From Favolaschia claudopus (Eukaryota > Basidiomycota > Agaricomycetes > Agaricales > Mycenaceae), in the NCBI GenBank assembly GCA_037176885.1, contig JAWWNJ010000144.1:186001-250000 (forward strand): a stretch of 64,000 nt of DNA, given 5' to 3'. Each line of letters starts with the position of its first letter. Positions within the stretch are counted from its first letter, which is position 1. Shown here in pieces: positions 46,227 to 57,445 of this stretch. The translations under genes and the position numbers were made by a program. The notes under the pieces were generated by a model, which searched no databases, was not told where the DNA came from, and saw only the letters and a list, made by a program, of their open reading frames with translations.

Positions 46227-47807
46227 ATGGATCCCCTTGTCCCACTCTCGCTCCTCGTTGGCTTCGGGTTGCGGATCTTTCTTCTAGCCTTCGACCGTCA
46301 TGCACATCTACGCCCTATCCTGGTCGGAATTTGGGACGGTGTTGCCTTGTATAATGGCCTATGCACTACCACAACAACTGATGATATCTATATGACTTTT
46401 GCTGCGTGCGCTCTACGGCTTCTGGTCGACTGTCTCTTTATAGAAAATCGATTCTCAATGATCACTCTGTTACTCTCTCTGGTACTGTCAGCTCTAGTTT
46501 CAGATGTAGTTGGATCTTATCATGGCCACGACACACAACGAAACCGACGACGAGACCCGCCTGTTGCAGTTGAAGATGGGCTCGAAAAATCGCCTCCTGT
46601 TTACTTTCGCGAAGTTTCCGGACCTCGTCGTACGAACAGAACACAATTATCCCAGCGCGATCCTCAGCCCATAACCCAGGCTTCGGTATCAGCGGTCGCT
46701 CAGAGCGATATAAATGAAGAAATGCCGCATTTTACGGTCTCGTTCCAACACCCTCCTTCTTCCGGCAACATACACGCAGCCGATGAACTGCCGTCCCCCG
46801 TCGCCTTCGTGAGCTTGGAAGAGCCCGAGAGCACCTCTGTTCAATTGGTTGTCCCAGAGAATCGTTCTCCTCTAATAGCGGCGGACAACGCGGTGGACCA
46901 GAACATGGCTTTCGTCGACGATGCGGAACTGGATGAGTTGCAAACCCCTCCAGTGCCCTCCTCCTCCACAGCTATCAGGATCACTGTCGTCGAACAAATA
47001 TCCCCCATCTCGTACGCAGCCCAAGACGAGCTGCAGACCCCGTTGGCAATAAATCTACGGACTCTTCCTCCTCTTATCCTCGAAAACCATTTCGAGGAAG
47101 AAACCAGGTCATTGCTCTTAGAAGACGTTGTTGTCCCACAAGACTCTGCCTCAGTCTTGGCAGTCAATGATGCCGACCATGTTTCTGTGGTATCTTCGCC
47201 CAGCGGAACGGAGCTGAGTATCATATCGGGAATCGATGCACAGATGATTGCAGCCAGGGCAGACGTGTTACGCAAACAGGCTTGGGCAGAAGACGCACAA
47301 AGGCGAACATTGGAAAGTCAACTTGACCAAGCGATTCGGCAGCACAGGACAAAAGACGCCTTTCTGCTGCGATGCGAGATAGGCCGAGCGCAAGAACAAG
47401 TCCGAAACTTACATCGCAGAGCGGCAAGACGCCACTTCCGCGGTAAGCATATTGTTTGTTTGCAACAAGATGGATTACAATTCCGTTCAAAGCTCGCAAT
47501 ACGCCAACTAGTAACGACCCAATTGACGTGCACGGACTACTCGTCCCTGAGGCGATCAAAACAGTTGAGCTCTCGCTCGAAGCAGCAATACAGAAAGGCC
47601 GTAGAGAACTTCAGGTGATAGTGGGCCGTGGTAGGCACTCTCGAGTGTTATATCAGCCCAAATTGCGGCCTGCCATCATGGAGGAAATGGAAAGGTCGGT
47701 ATTCGATCAAAGCTCGAGTCCCAATTCGAACGACTTGCAGACAAAGTATACCCTGTCGAGTGCACACGAGAAATCCTGGAGTGCTGATTTTGACGGTACC
47801 ATCATGA
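46227..47807 (+). CDS. Smr-domain protein with N-terminal membrane helices
   Basis: The C-terminus holds a DUF1771-like helical segment (RADVLRKQAWAEDAQRRTLE, then FLLRCEIGRAQEQVRNLHRR) and an Smr domain: DVHGLLVPEAIKTVELSLEA, LQVIVGRGRHS, PKLRPAIMEEME, and an ending VHTRNPGVLILTVPS. Smr domains act as RNA or DNA endonucleases or binding modules. Unusually, the N-terminus carries hydrophobic helices (MDPLVPLSLLVGFGLRIFLL, YMTFAACALRLLVDCLF and FSMITLLLSLVLSALVSDVV). A region of about 200 residues, acidic and without domains, separates them from the Smr part. One intron begins at the donor near 47440 and ends at 47489-47492; another follows the EMER codons. The protein is probably anchored with the Smr domain in the cytosol. 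Confidence 0.82.
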
Positions 47808-47853
47808 GTCATAGTAATAGGCAGGATGTGTTTGCATGGGATCCGGGAGATGG

Positions 47854-48894
47854 TCAAACACCTGCTCGCCTTCCTCTCGCACCCCCTGCCGGCGCTTTCC
47901 GTTTTTTGAATGTTATGGAGGAGGAAATGCTACTGTCGGCGAGTGGAATCGATTCCGCCGCCGGTTCTGATTTAACTGCGGCTTCGTTTTCGTTCAGCAC
48001 TGAGCCAGATTCCTCTTCTTTGTTCGGCAACTCGTATATAGAGTCGGAGCGAGCTTGATTGTCCGTTTCCAACGAAGCTTCGCTGGACTCTTCGCCGTCA
48101 CCCATTTTCTTCCACTGTAATTTGGTCCATTTTGGTAGAGTACCCGCCGTGGTGGACTGGTCAGAAGACGACGCAGCTATGAGAGGGATGGGGTCGACAG
48201 GCACTTCCTGCTTCTTGAGTTTGATAGGAATTATACCGGGGTCATATATTTGACCCAACCCAGTCGACATAGTCTTCTTCCGTAATTTGAACTCCCGACT
48301 TTCTTCTTCGTCCAGTGCTTCTGCCGAGCGTTTCAAACTGGCGTCAGTGGACGACGTGGATGGAGCAGGTTCTGGAAGAGAGGGGGCAACAACCTCCCAT
48401 TCCCCGGCTACGCCCTGCATCCGCCGCTGTTCAGCTTCCGCGGCGAGACGCTCTGCATCGGGGTCATCGTATCCTAGGGACTTGGCAGTGGAATAGTTGG
48501 CGAACGGATTCGAAGGCTTTGGTGCAGGTTTGCGGGATACTGAAGATGTCGAAGCAACAGGCGCGCTACTATCCAACTTAGCGCGACCGGCACCGACGTC
48601 CTGGGCAAACGCGATTTGCGCAGCCTGTGAATTTGGGTCGAGTCAGCCCCCAAGCTGAGACCACAAAGACCTACAAAGACTTGCCTGTTCTACGCGAGCC
48701 ATTTCACGTCGCTCCTCCTCCTCATCTTTCTTCTTCTTCTCTCCAGCCTTATAGATACCGCGAATGAATCGCTCAAGATTTCCCTTATGGCGAAGGCCAT
48801 TTTCGTGTTGCTGGCGGGAAGGAGCATCGTCTGCAATGTAGATATCGCAATACTTGCAAAAGTATTTCTTCTTCGACACCCAATACTCGCTCAT
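47854..48894 (-). CDS. Matrin-type zinc finger protein (WBP4-like)
   Basis: The N-terminus MSEYWVSKKKYFCKYCDIYI has a U1-C/matrin-type C2H2 finger: FCKYC, then RQQHENGLRHKGN. This is followed by KAGEKKKKDEEEERREMARV. The architecture matches formin-binding protein 21/WBP4, a spliceosome component that binds pre-mRNA splicing complexes. A lysine-rich C-terminal motif TFKKRKAPAGGARGRR suggests nuclear location; no WW domain is seen. A GC-AG intron at 48684-48625 (CAG|GCAAGT) is phase 0 and joins ARVEQ to AAQIAFAQDVG. About 326 residues. The splicing role is inferred from the finger and the family. Confidence 0.8.
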
Positions 48895-49021
48895 CTTCGC
48901 CGGGGGGAGTGGTGATGGAGGAAGTCAAGAGGCACCGATCACATGGCAGGACGGCTCCTACTTCCGACTCGGTGGATCATGATTGTGCCAAGCTTAGGCT
49001 GCTTCGCTTTCATGCTCTTTC

Positions 49022-51138
49022 ATGGACGATCGCGACGACCCTCCTGGATTCATGTCTTCCTCCGTCGAGGTCAAGAAGGATTCCTATGATGAACCGCCGC
49101 CGACGACCGAGGTCATCAGCGTACACTCCGACAGTTCCGAATATAGGCTCTACAGGCGCAGGTTTGTGGGCATGGTTGGCTTGGAAAGTCGCGCGTGTCA
49201 GTGCCAGTCGTGTGCCTGAACTTTTTCTCCAGGTTGTCTTGAATGTTGTGTCCGGGATGACCTGGCCTTGGTTTGGCCCTATTTCTAACGACAGTAAGCC
49301 TTCGCCATCTGTTGCTTTCCCCAGAATAGATCAAACAAACTATTTCTAGTGGTTGCTGAATTCTCAATTACCTTGGACGAGGTAAGCGCTTCATAAAATC
49401 AAGTCTTCGTCTCCCAATTTCGATGATCAGGTCAACTGGCTTGGAAATATCATGGCCTGCGTCTATTTGCCAGTTTCTGTGCTTATACCCGAGGTCATCA
49501 AGAGATATGGGATCCGGCGATGTGTTTGTTCATCCCCTCGACTGTTGTCTGTCCTCTCACAAGTCACCAGTGCGATATTGGTGCAGTCGCTCTCCTCATA
49601 TCTGCTTGGATACGTTATTCCGGCACCGTCCGCTCACTTCCTAGTGGCGGGGCGTACGCGCTTCTTTTCCTCGGTCAAGTAAAGATTGCGTCTTCTGTGG
49701 TGTCCAGCCCCTGTTTACTGAATTGCTCCAGGTTTTTTCTGCTATTGCGCAGCCGATTTTCCAAGTCATGGGCCCAAAGTATTCGGAAACATGGTTTGAT
49801 CTGAACGGTCGCACGACTGCAACCATGGTCCTTTCAATAGGTTTATAATATATTTGTCGACTATCGCTCTCCTCTGACAACTTCACCCAGCCAATCCAAT
49901 CGGTGGTGCTCTGGGACAGTTGCTGAGTCCCATTGTCGGAGACACCAGGCAGTCGGTAATGACGTTCGCTAATCCCTTGTGCAAGCTATGAAACCATTGG
50001 CAGATTCTAGTCCTAGGTATCATGTCTTCTGTCGCCGCACCGTTTGTATTCTTGATCGACGCTGCCCCACCTACGCCTCCCAGTAAGTATTGCTTTTCTC
50101 GCATCAATATCTTCTAATCTGCTCCTTACAGCATACTCTGCATCGAAGAAAGCTCCGGGAATACTTTCTTTGCTCCGGGTCATGTTCAACAACGCTCAAC
50201 CCACAGACCCTTTGATGACTGGCAGGGAAAGAATAGATTTTGTCAGTTTTATTCTCAAGCTTCGACCACGATTTTCATGCAATTGATAGACAATCATATT
50301 CTTCGTTTTTGCGGCCCTTTCATCCGCGTCAGCTCTGCTCAATCTTTGCTTATCGAAACTCATTGACTGATAAAAGTTCAGAGTTAATGTCTTCGGTATC
50401 CTGACGGGTGAAATCTTGGTATGAACTACGAGTTCTTATCTGCCATCGTTAACGAGCTTTCAGCAACCCGTGGGCTACTCATCGGACACCGCCGGCTTTG
50501 TGGGAGCTACATTGATCCTCAGCGGTATAGTAGCTGCTATCATCACGGCTCCCCTCTTCGATCGAGTCTTCACATCCCACCTGGCTATCACATCCAAAGT
50601 TTTGGTACCTATCATAGCGGTTGCGTGGCTGTCCTGTATCTGGGCTGGTACGTGCCAGTCGTCGTTCGCATATCTTGACCCCAATTTGTTCTTGCAGTCA
50701 AGCCGCACAACGTTGGCGCCATATACGCATTGTGTGCAATCATAGGCGTCGCTTCGGTCACCATGCTTCCTGTTGCACTGGAACTGGCGTGCGAGGTAAC
50801 AAGAAACGCAGACGGTAGCTCAGCTCTGCTATGGTTCGCCTGCAACGGTTTAGCAATTGTATTCATTCTTGGTGTGCCGAATTCCCCCTTATCATCTTTG
50901 TGCTGACTGTATCTACCGTATTCTAGTGGAAGGCGCCTTGCGGGAAGGTCCTGATGCTTCCCCTCCTCTCAACATGCGCCGCGCCCTCATTTTCAGCGGA
51001 ACTGTTGTAATGACCATCTGCTCCTCTGTTTTCTTCCTGCAAGGTCGGCAGACACGGAAGCAGCTTGATCAAGAGAAGCGACGGCGGTCAATATCTTTGC
51101 AGCCTCGGCAGCCCGCCGAGGCCACTGGGGAACCTTAA
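49022..51138 (+). CDS. Major facilitator transporter, SLC49 (FLVCR/DIRC2) type
   Basis: Twelve-helix MFS transporter of the SLC49 family; relatives carry haem, choline or other small organic substrates. Visible segments are YRLYRRRFVG, LNVVSGMTWPWFGPISND, EVNWLGNIMACVYLPVSVLI, PEVIKRYGIRR, FSAIAQPIFQVMGPKYSETW, NPIGGALGQLLSPIVGD, SDTAGFVGATLILSGIVAAI and IGVASVTMLPVALELACEVT. The N-terminal Met at 49022 precedes an acidic cytosolic tail. Several short introns interrupt the gene. The C-terminal tail is basic and Arg-rich. The stop lies 23 bases from the convergent TRM11 gene. The substrate cannot be read from sequence. Confidence 0.88.
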
Positions 51139-51161
51139 TCATGTTGTACAACACTCATATC

Positions 51162-53091
51162 TATTGAACATCGCTGTCTTTTTTGAATCCACGAAAGTAC
51201 TGCTCCCTAAAATCTTTGTGCGCTGGGACGTGTCCAGTAGTCTCCCGCATTTCCCCATCGAAAGATGGTGGAGGATACGCTTCGGATGTGGTTTTTTGAA
51301 TCGTGACGAGCTGGCAAGTCATGTCAATCCGGCCAACCCGTAATGATACAAATAGTAAACATAAATCGACTCACTCGGCGCCCCCAGGATCCAAAGTCCT
51401 GCAGCGAATTTGCTACCAGCTCCATTCCATCACAGAGCATAGACTGGACGTCCACCTCCTCATAATGCTCGTTGACGGTAGGAAGAAAGAAAACAAGTCT
51501 TCCTTGCGGTTTCAGCAAGTAGCGAGAAAGAAGGACCAGATCGGCAGCCAAGAGCGATAACTCGTACGGTTTCGTTGGGGGGATATAGGGTTGCTGCGTC
51601 CTGCTTAGATTATACTTCTGAATGAATCAGGACGACACCGCATGCTCACGTTCGAGCAGCTAATTGGTGTTCTATATTCGCCGCCTTTTTCTCCTCGCTA
51701 AGCTCTTTCCTACGCCCCAGTCGCTTGGCCCCGGCTCGAACACCGTCTTCAAATCGAGATGTCAGCTTATTATGCGCGATATCGTAGATGAAGCTCACAA
51801 GGTGGATCCGTTGCAATGGCATCAAATAAGTTCTATGGATTGTCAGTGTGGTTCTTCGATTCCACTAAAGAAATTACTCCGCAGCGCCAAGGGTTGCGAG
51901 TCACGTCAAAAGTGCAGAGATCCATGATACGGTCGACAACGCCGTATTGCTGCGCAGCACGAAATACACCAGGAGGCTGGCCTTGAACAGGTTCGGAACA
52001 CAACTTCAGGGAGTAACTTTGTGCTGACCTTGACCGTCCTTTCCTCTCATTTGCCGACCGTCTATATCCGAGCCAAAGACTTGGGCGCCAAAGTAAGCTA
52101 TAGGCTTTGCGACTTCTGCCTAAAGACTTGAACTTGGAGCAACATCACTCACGTACGCCATGCTTCCTGTGCCACAGAACGGGTCATAGATAAGTTTGGA
52201 TGGTGAAGCCTTCAAATCAATCAAACGATGTTGATTGAGTGTTACGAAAAATCCCGACCAGAGCCTGATTAGCCATTAATAATGATACCTCGAAGAAATA
52301 TCAGTCGATGAGGGAAGAAGCTCAGTTCTGAAAAGCTTACTTCGGAATCCATACTCGTATTGCCGTAGTACAGTCGCTTTTTTACATCGAACATTTGGAT
52401 CAAGGCTCTTGCCGACCCATCTGTGACCTACTATTGAAGAAAGAAAGGGAAGAGGGAATGCTCGATGCCTGTCCTACTCACCAGCCGACCAAAGTATACT
52501 TGACGAAAGTTACCGTCCCTATCCTCTCTCAACCCAAGAGCAGTGTCGTCTGGATCCTCATCAAACTAGGAAAGTATACTGACGCAGAGAAGGCACACAT
52601 TCTTCAAAACAACCCAAGATGATCTGAGGATTTTTCATGTCGATTTTGCCCGCAAAGTTCATGTAGGTAAAGCTTTCCATGATGCTCCGTTGACGAGATT
52701 CATGGATTTTATGATTGTATGCATTGATTGAAAATTTGAACGAAGTATCCTGAACATGGGGTGACCACAGATGGCTGTTTGCTTTATTCGCCGTATGTAG
52801 CTCATCGTAGGTATTTCCTTGACCATACAGTTCATAGATTTGCCTGCAAAAGATAGTTAATGTTGGTAAATCGGATTGTCAGAGGGTCAAAACCGACTTG
52901 ATAAGGATGCATCTTCTTGCCAAAAGGTGAGCGTGTTCGTCCAGTTCCAAGGTTATGATCATGAACGGCCGCGACGGATCGCAGTCACTGGGAAAAGATA
53001 TGGCGAATCCATGTAGCTTCGCAACCGATTCGAGCTCGGGTATTCGAAATTCCGAGTGGCTTTGGGCAAAAACAACGAGAAACGCAGGCAT
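51162..53091 (-). CDS. TRM11: tRNA (guanine-N2)-methyltransferase Trm11
   Basis: Catalytic subunit that, with Trm112, makes m2G10 in tRNA. The N-terminal part has MPAFLVVFAQSHSEFRIPEL with ESVAKLHGFAISF, an N-terminal THUMP-like region. The SAM-binding motif reads KLIYDPFCGTGSMAY, followed later by LAADLVLLSRYLLKPQGRLV. The C-terminus reads LVTIQKTTSEAYPPP and ends FREQYFRGFKKDSDVQ. Several short introns are present; I did not resolve the exon junction next to the catalytic DPPY-type motif. The start at 53091 opens directly with the family's first conserved residues. Confidence 0.92.
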
Positions 53092-53839
53092 CGTGTGAGG
53101 AGCAAGTGAGGAGTTGAATGGAAAGGTTAGGCAGTCCATATCGGGAAAGTGATGTGCTTTGGGCGGCTATCAAGGATTTCATGAATAGACGCTCTTGAGG
53201 CTTGAGCAGAACTTTCATGTCTGTTCTCTCTTGTTTCGCCAACTCAACCATCGCATCCTTTGCCTCCCGTAAGACAAAGCAGCCTTCCGTTATACAATAT
53301 TTCGCTCAGCCAGCGCAGCAACTGACCAGTCCTTGCTCAACCTTCAATCCATCTTTCCTCGTCCTTTGGTCCTCGCAGCTCTCGACCTCATAGACCGGGG
53401 CAATGGTTACTCTTCGCCTGATTATCCACACTCAAATGTAACCCGCGCCCAGTCTTAAAGTGCATCGGTCCCGCACAATGCCACTACGATGTTTTGGGAT
53501 CTACCGCGACGCACCGTGTATATCTTGATCTGCCCAGCCCAATACCAGCATATTGCACTTGCCCATCATTTGCGTATCTCGTTCTATCCACTGATTCTTA
53601 CCTCTCGGTCTGTTCGTTGTCCGCTGCATTCAACGCCCATCATAACCAACCTCGCAGTGCAAACATATATTAGCAGCAAGTTTAGCGGAGCGGTCCGGCC
53701 ATTATGTCGAACAACCCATTCATTCCGACCAGCTAATTGCAACAACAATGCAGGAATACTCTTAACAAAGCAGCAATACAGGTGCACGTACAGAAATTTG
53801 ATACAGCAGCGGATGTGTGGTTATAATTAGAATTCCAAG
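53092..53839. other. Intergenic region between TRM11 and the CDCA7-like gene
   Basis: About 750 bases with no recognised gene. A 113-codon open frame on the plus strand (53489-53830) is Cys/Thr-rich and does not look like a protein. It probably holds the TRM11 promoter and the 3' end of the CDCA7-like gene. Confidence 0.5.
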
Positions 53840-56254
53840 TTATGTCGCCTTGGCTTTTCCTTTGTCCGAATCCACAGGAGGGGTATGTGTATCCTCCTCG
53901 GCTCGCACCCTGAACTCTAATCCCAGAGCGTAATCTTCTAAATTGGCCACGAGCGTCAAAAGCTCCAGCCTCGACGATTGAGGTGACATTCGGATATCGC
54001 CGCCCTCCCACGCAGTGGGCGGGGATCCGTCGGCAGACGGAGTGCTGGCCGCGCTGGAGGTGGAGGAAGCCTCGACTTCGTTCAGGTGATATTTGCTGGT
54101 GATCCAGGAAACCAGTTTCCGTATTTCTACTGGCTGCCAGATCGCCCACCACTTGTCCACAGTTTCGTCGTCCGATTCATCGTCATCGTCATCGTCGGTG
54201 CTGGCAATGGGCTTGAAAGGAAGAGTGCCAGACTCCAATGGTGGCTTTGTGCCCCACACCGCAATAAACCACGACCACTCTTTGAGCGAGCTTCTTTCCT
54301 CTTCTCGCTTTGGACGGCGCTTCCTTCTCGCCTTCGAATTTCCGTTGGCGTCGTCCGTGTCGGCAACCATAGAAGCAATGAACTCAAGGGCAGAATCGGA
54401 CTCAGACAGGCTCGGGGACAGCGCATAGTAGGTGCGGCCGTCGCGATCCGTGCCCAAGACAGAGAAACGGGGATTGAATCGGTGCATGGCAACCTTGCCT
54501 GCGCCATCAATGTCTTGTAGAAGTTGCTTGTGCGCCTAAACAGGGTTCAAAATATGAAAATAAACGAGAGTAAGAGGTCAAACTCACAGCTCGTCTTGCC
54601 TTGAACTAAAAACGAGGTCAGACGCGTTTGGTAAAGGAATTTTAACGAGAAATCACCTGCAGTTCGTTGATATTCTCAGTTTCCTTCTTTGACTTCTCCC
54701 ACCGCTCGTTGGCGTTTCGTGTTGCATCCTTCACGTCCCGGGCGACATCCTTGCTTTCTTTCGCACCTTTGTCTATTTCTCCTCTGACGGTGGGGGTTTC
54801 CATTACGGCGTCGATGAGCCCAAGGATCACTGGGATCATCTGAATAGTATCCACGATAAACGAACCAGCACTGCGCGTGCGGCGAGAGTTGGCGACCGCG
54901 TTGGGCAGAGGGAGAGGATCGGGAAAGGAGGGTATAGTATCGGATTCCTCCGAAGCTGCCCCGTCAGCGTCATCGGGCTCCGACGCGTCGAGCGCGTCCC
55001 GAAGGCTAGACAAAATCTGCCATATCTTGCCTAGGCCGACACTCGGCGCACGCATTTCTTTCGAGCCCATCTGTATAGCCTACACAGATACGGTTTAGGG
55101 AATATCTAGCCGAACTTGAAACGAAAGTGTACCTTCTTGATCGTGCCATTCGTTTCCTCCTCCGCAAGCACCGACAGAAAAGCTAGGATTATCGACTTTA
55201 AGCAACCCTCGCTAACCCAAGGGATGATGTCCTCTTCATCGTAGCGACTACGCCCATTGCCGTTAATCTGCTCCAGCTCGTCGAGATGCACTTTGGGTAA
55301 GGCTTTGGCAAAGAATCGCAACACAAATTCGCGGATATGGAGGCGCGCTTCCGCGTCCTCAACCGAGAGGTGACTCCGAAGCTTTGTCCACTTCAGAGTT
55401 GGAAGAGGCCCAGTGGGTTTTTGTTTCGGTCGAGGAGCCCGTTTGCCCTTTGAGTCATTGAGTTTGATGATACCCTCCATGGACGCCTTCGAATTGCTGT
55501 CAGCGGCAACATTCGTTGAATTGACGAATTTGCTACAAAAAAGTGAGCCAAGCCTTGTAAACGTATAGATGGACAACTGACCCAGTGGGATCTAAACCTT
55601 TGGCCTTGCGGCATCTTGAACAATTGCAGAGGTCTCTGCATCGGGGGCATCTGTTCCTCGTCAACAAAGGGGGTTCCGGTCGGGATGGGAGCCTACTTGT
55701 AATCGTATGGTTCGCCAATGCGCGAAGACTGAGCTGAAGTGGTCGCGTTATGTGCTTTGATTGCGTCTAGATCTTCACTGTATCTATTCTTGAGACATGC
55801 CCTGCAGTATTTAGTGTGGCAGCGACGCGTCTTAGAAGGGCGGTCTTTGGCCACAGAGTAGGTCTCGACATGAGAGCAGTGTGCACTGTCTGCATAATTC
55901 ATGAGCAGATGCGGGCAAAACGCGCACAACACGAGGATATTGACCTTCTTTGTCGCGCTTCTTGCCACACTGATGACAATATATATAGGTAACACTGCCC
56001 GAAGCCGCTGGAGGAGGTTCGGGGGTAAGCTTTGGTTTCTTCATTGCTGCCATGACGGTGATATAGGGTTGGAGTGGGTGCTCCGCGTAGGGAAGCTTGC
56101 GCTTGAGTGAGGAGGACGCTGTGGGGTCTTGCATGGCAAGGTTTGATCTCCAAGGTTCGTTTTCTTTGCGAGTGGAGCTGGATGAAAGACGAGAAATGGT
56201 ATATGGGGAGGCAGGGACCTGAACGTATACGGATGAGAGTCTAGGGTTTTGCAT
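53840..56254 (-). CDS. zf-4CXXC_R1 (CDCA7-like) zinc-finger protein
   Basis: The N-terminal part has a CDCA7/R1-type zinc finger: YIYCHQCGKKRDKE, AHCSHVETY, RCHTKYCRACLKNRYSEDLD and CPRCRDLCNCSRCRKAKGL with DPTG. A DDT/WHIM-like helical region follows (GPLPTLKWTKLRSHLSVEDA, then FFAKALPKVHLDELEQINGN, WVSEGCLKSIILAFLSVLAE). Then come coiled-coil and acidic segments, and a C-terminal region with FSVLGTDRDGRTYYALSPSL. In animals CDCA7 recruits the HELLS remodeller for DNA methylation. Fungal relatives with this finger plus a DDT-like part are a separate class, so the exact role here is inferred. The gene has several short introns. Start ATG at 56254. Confidence 0.8.
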
Positions 56255-56519
56255 TGTTTCAAGTGAAGACGATGGTGGTTGCGGGCAAGAGCATGATCGA
56301 GTTGAAATGTTAGTGTTGTTCCTCAAACCCTCGCCAAACAAACGCGTTCCCTTTTCGGTCCAAAGTCACCTGACATTTTGATCCAGAAAATTTCGTCGTC
56401 GACGTTTCCCGGTTCGGTCGTCTCTCCCTCTTCAGTCTTGTTTTCACAAAAGCTCACTGGAGCTTTGGACCCATTAAAACGAGCGTCGACACCGTGTGAT
56501 ACAGCTCGATTCATCATCC

Positions 56520-57265
56520 ATGGCCCACGCAGACCACACTCGCGACCCTTGGTACCGACACATTCGCCCAACCTACTTGTCTTCTCATTGCTCTACAGTC
56601 CCTGGGTAATCCTTAATGACTTTGGCGGTGCTTTCTCAATGGGTGCTGTTGGAGGGGGCATCTGGTATGGCATTAAAGGCTCGAGAAATTCTCCCCGGGT
56701 TGGTCGGATGATTCACACAAGCTCAAGCAACTCATTCTTGTCGAGTAGGGAGAGCGTTTCATCGGGGCTATATCTTCCATGAAGGCCCGTGCACCCGTTG
56801 TTGGCGGTAACTTTGGTGTGTGGGGCGGGATGTTTTCAACGTTCGACTGTGCGGTCAAGGGTTGGAGAAAAAAGGAAGACGCATGGAACGCCATTATCTC
56901 TGGATTCATGACTGGTGGCTGTCTTGCACTGCGATGTGGGTGTTACGACACTGCTTTCCCACAGTTATTGATCCGCCGTCAGCTGGTCCGAAAGGAGCCT
57001 TCCAGTCCGCCGTCGCGTGTGGAATTTTGCTTGGAGTATTCGAAGGGGTTGGCGTTCTCCTAGGGACGCGTGTTTAGCGAAGGGTTAGCTCTAATCTACC
57101 TCTCATTCATGCTCCACCTTGTCTAACCATTTTGATAGACAACGTCCTCAAGCTCCACCATGTAATCCACAGTCTCTTCATTCTCTTACTGGCTCTGACC
57201 ATTCCACAGTACCACAGTCTATGACACCGCCCGCACCTCCCTCATCTATCCCTGGACTGCAATAG
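56520..57265 (+). CDS. TIM17: Mitochondrial inner membrane translocase Tim17
   Basis: Core subunit of the TIM23 presequence translocase. Start [20 protein letters not shown], then [20 protein letters not shown] with [40 protein letters not shown] and [12 protein letters not shown]. The last helix is [20 protein letters not shown], with the GxxxG-type pattern of the family. Introns are short. At 57063-57065 the frame slips by one base: read directly the protein stops at LLGTRV. With one G fewer it continues as GRVFSEG and, after one more intron, a Pro-rich tail ending SSIPGLQ at 57265, matching the usual Tim17 end. The slip may be an assembly error. Confidence 0.92.
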
Positions 57266-57393
57266 AGTGTATTTTGTATCTATAATGGATTCTCGACCGC
57301 CCATCTCTCATGCATAATTAATACTTTAATCCTCAGTGTACAGCCATGATTCCTTCGTTGCGTCATCAGCTCGTCAATCATCCCGAGAATAAG

Positions 57394-57400
57394 TATAAAA
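57394..57400 (+). promoter_or_regulatory. TATA-like element
   Basis: TATAAAA lies 46 bases before the ATG at 57446, a good distance for a fungal TATA box. BLI-3-type genes are often strongly or light-inducibly expressed. Assignment is by position and sequence only. Confidence 0.45.
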
Positions 57401-57445
57401 GTATCGAAGGTTCGAGTGCCGTCCGTCAAATTCTCAACGTCAACC

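Noticed and set aside
49022..51138. Viral-receptor annotation suggested by the FLVCR name
   Set aside because: The name comes from a mammalian relative used by a virus; here it is simply a fungal transporter and nothing viral is present.
53489..53830. 113-codon plus-strand open frame
   Set aside because: Low-complexity, no homology and no exon structure; left as intergenic.
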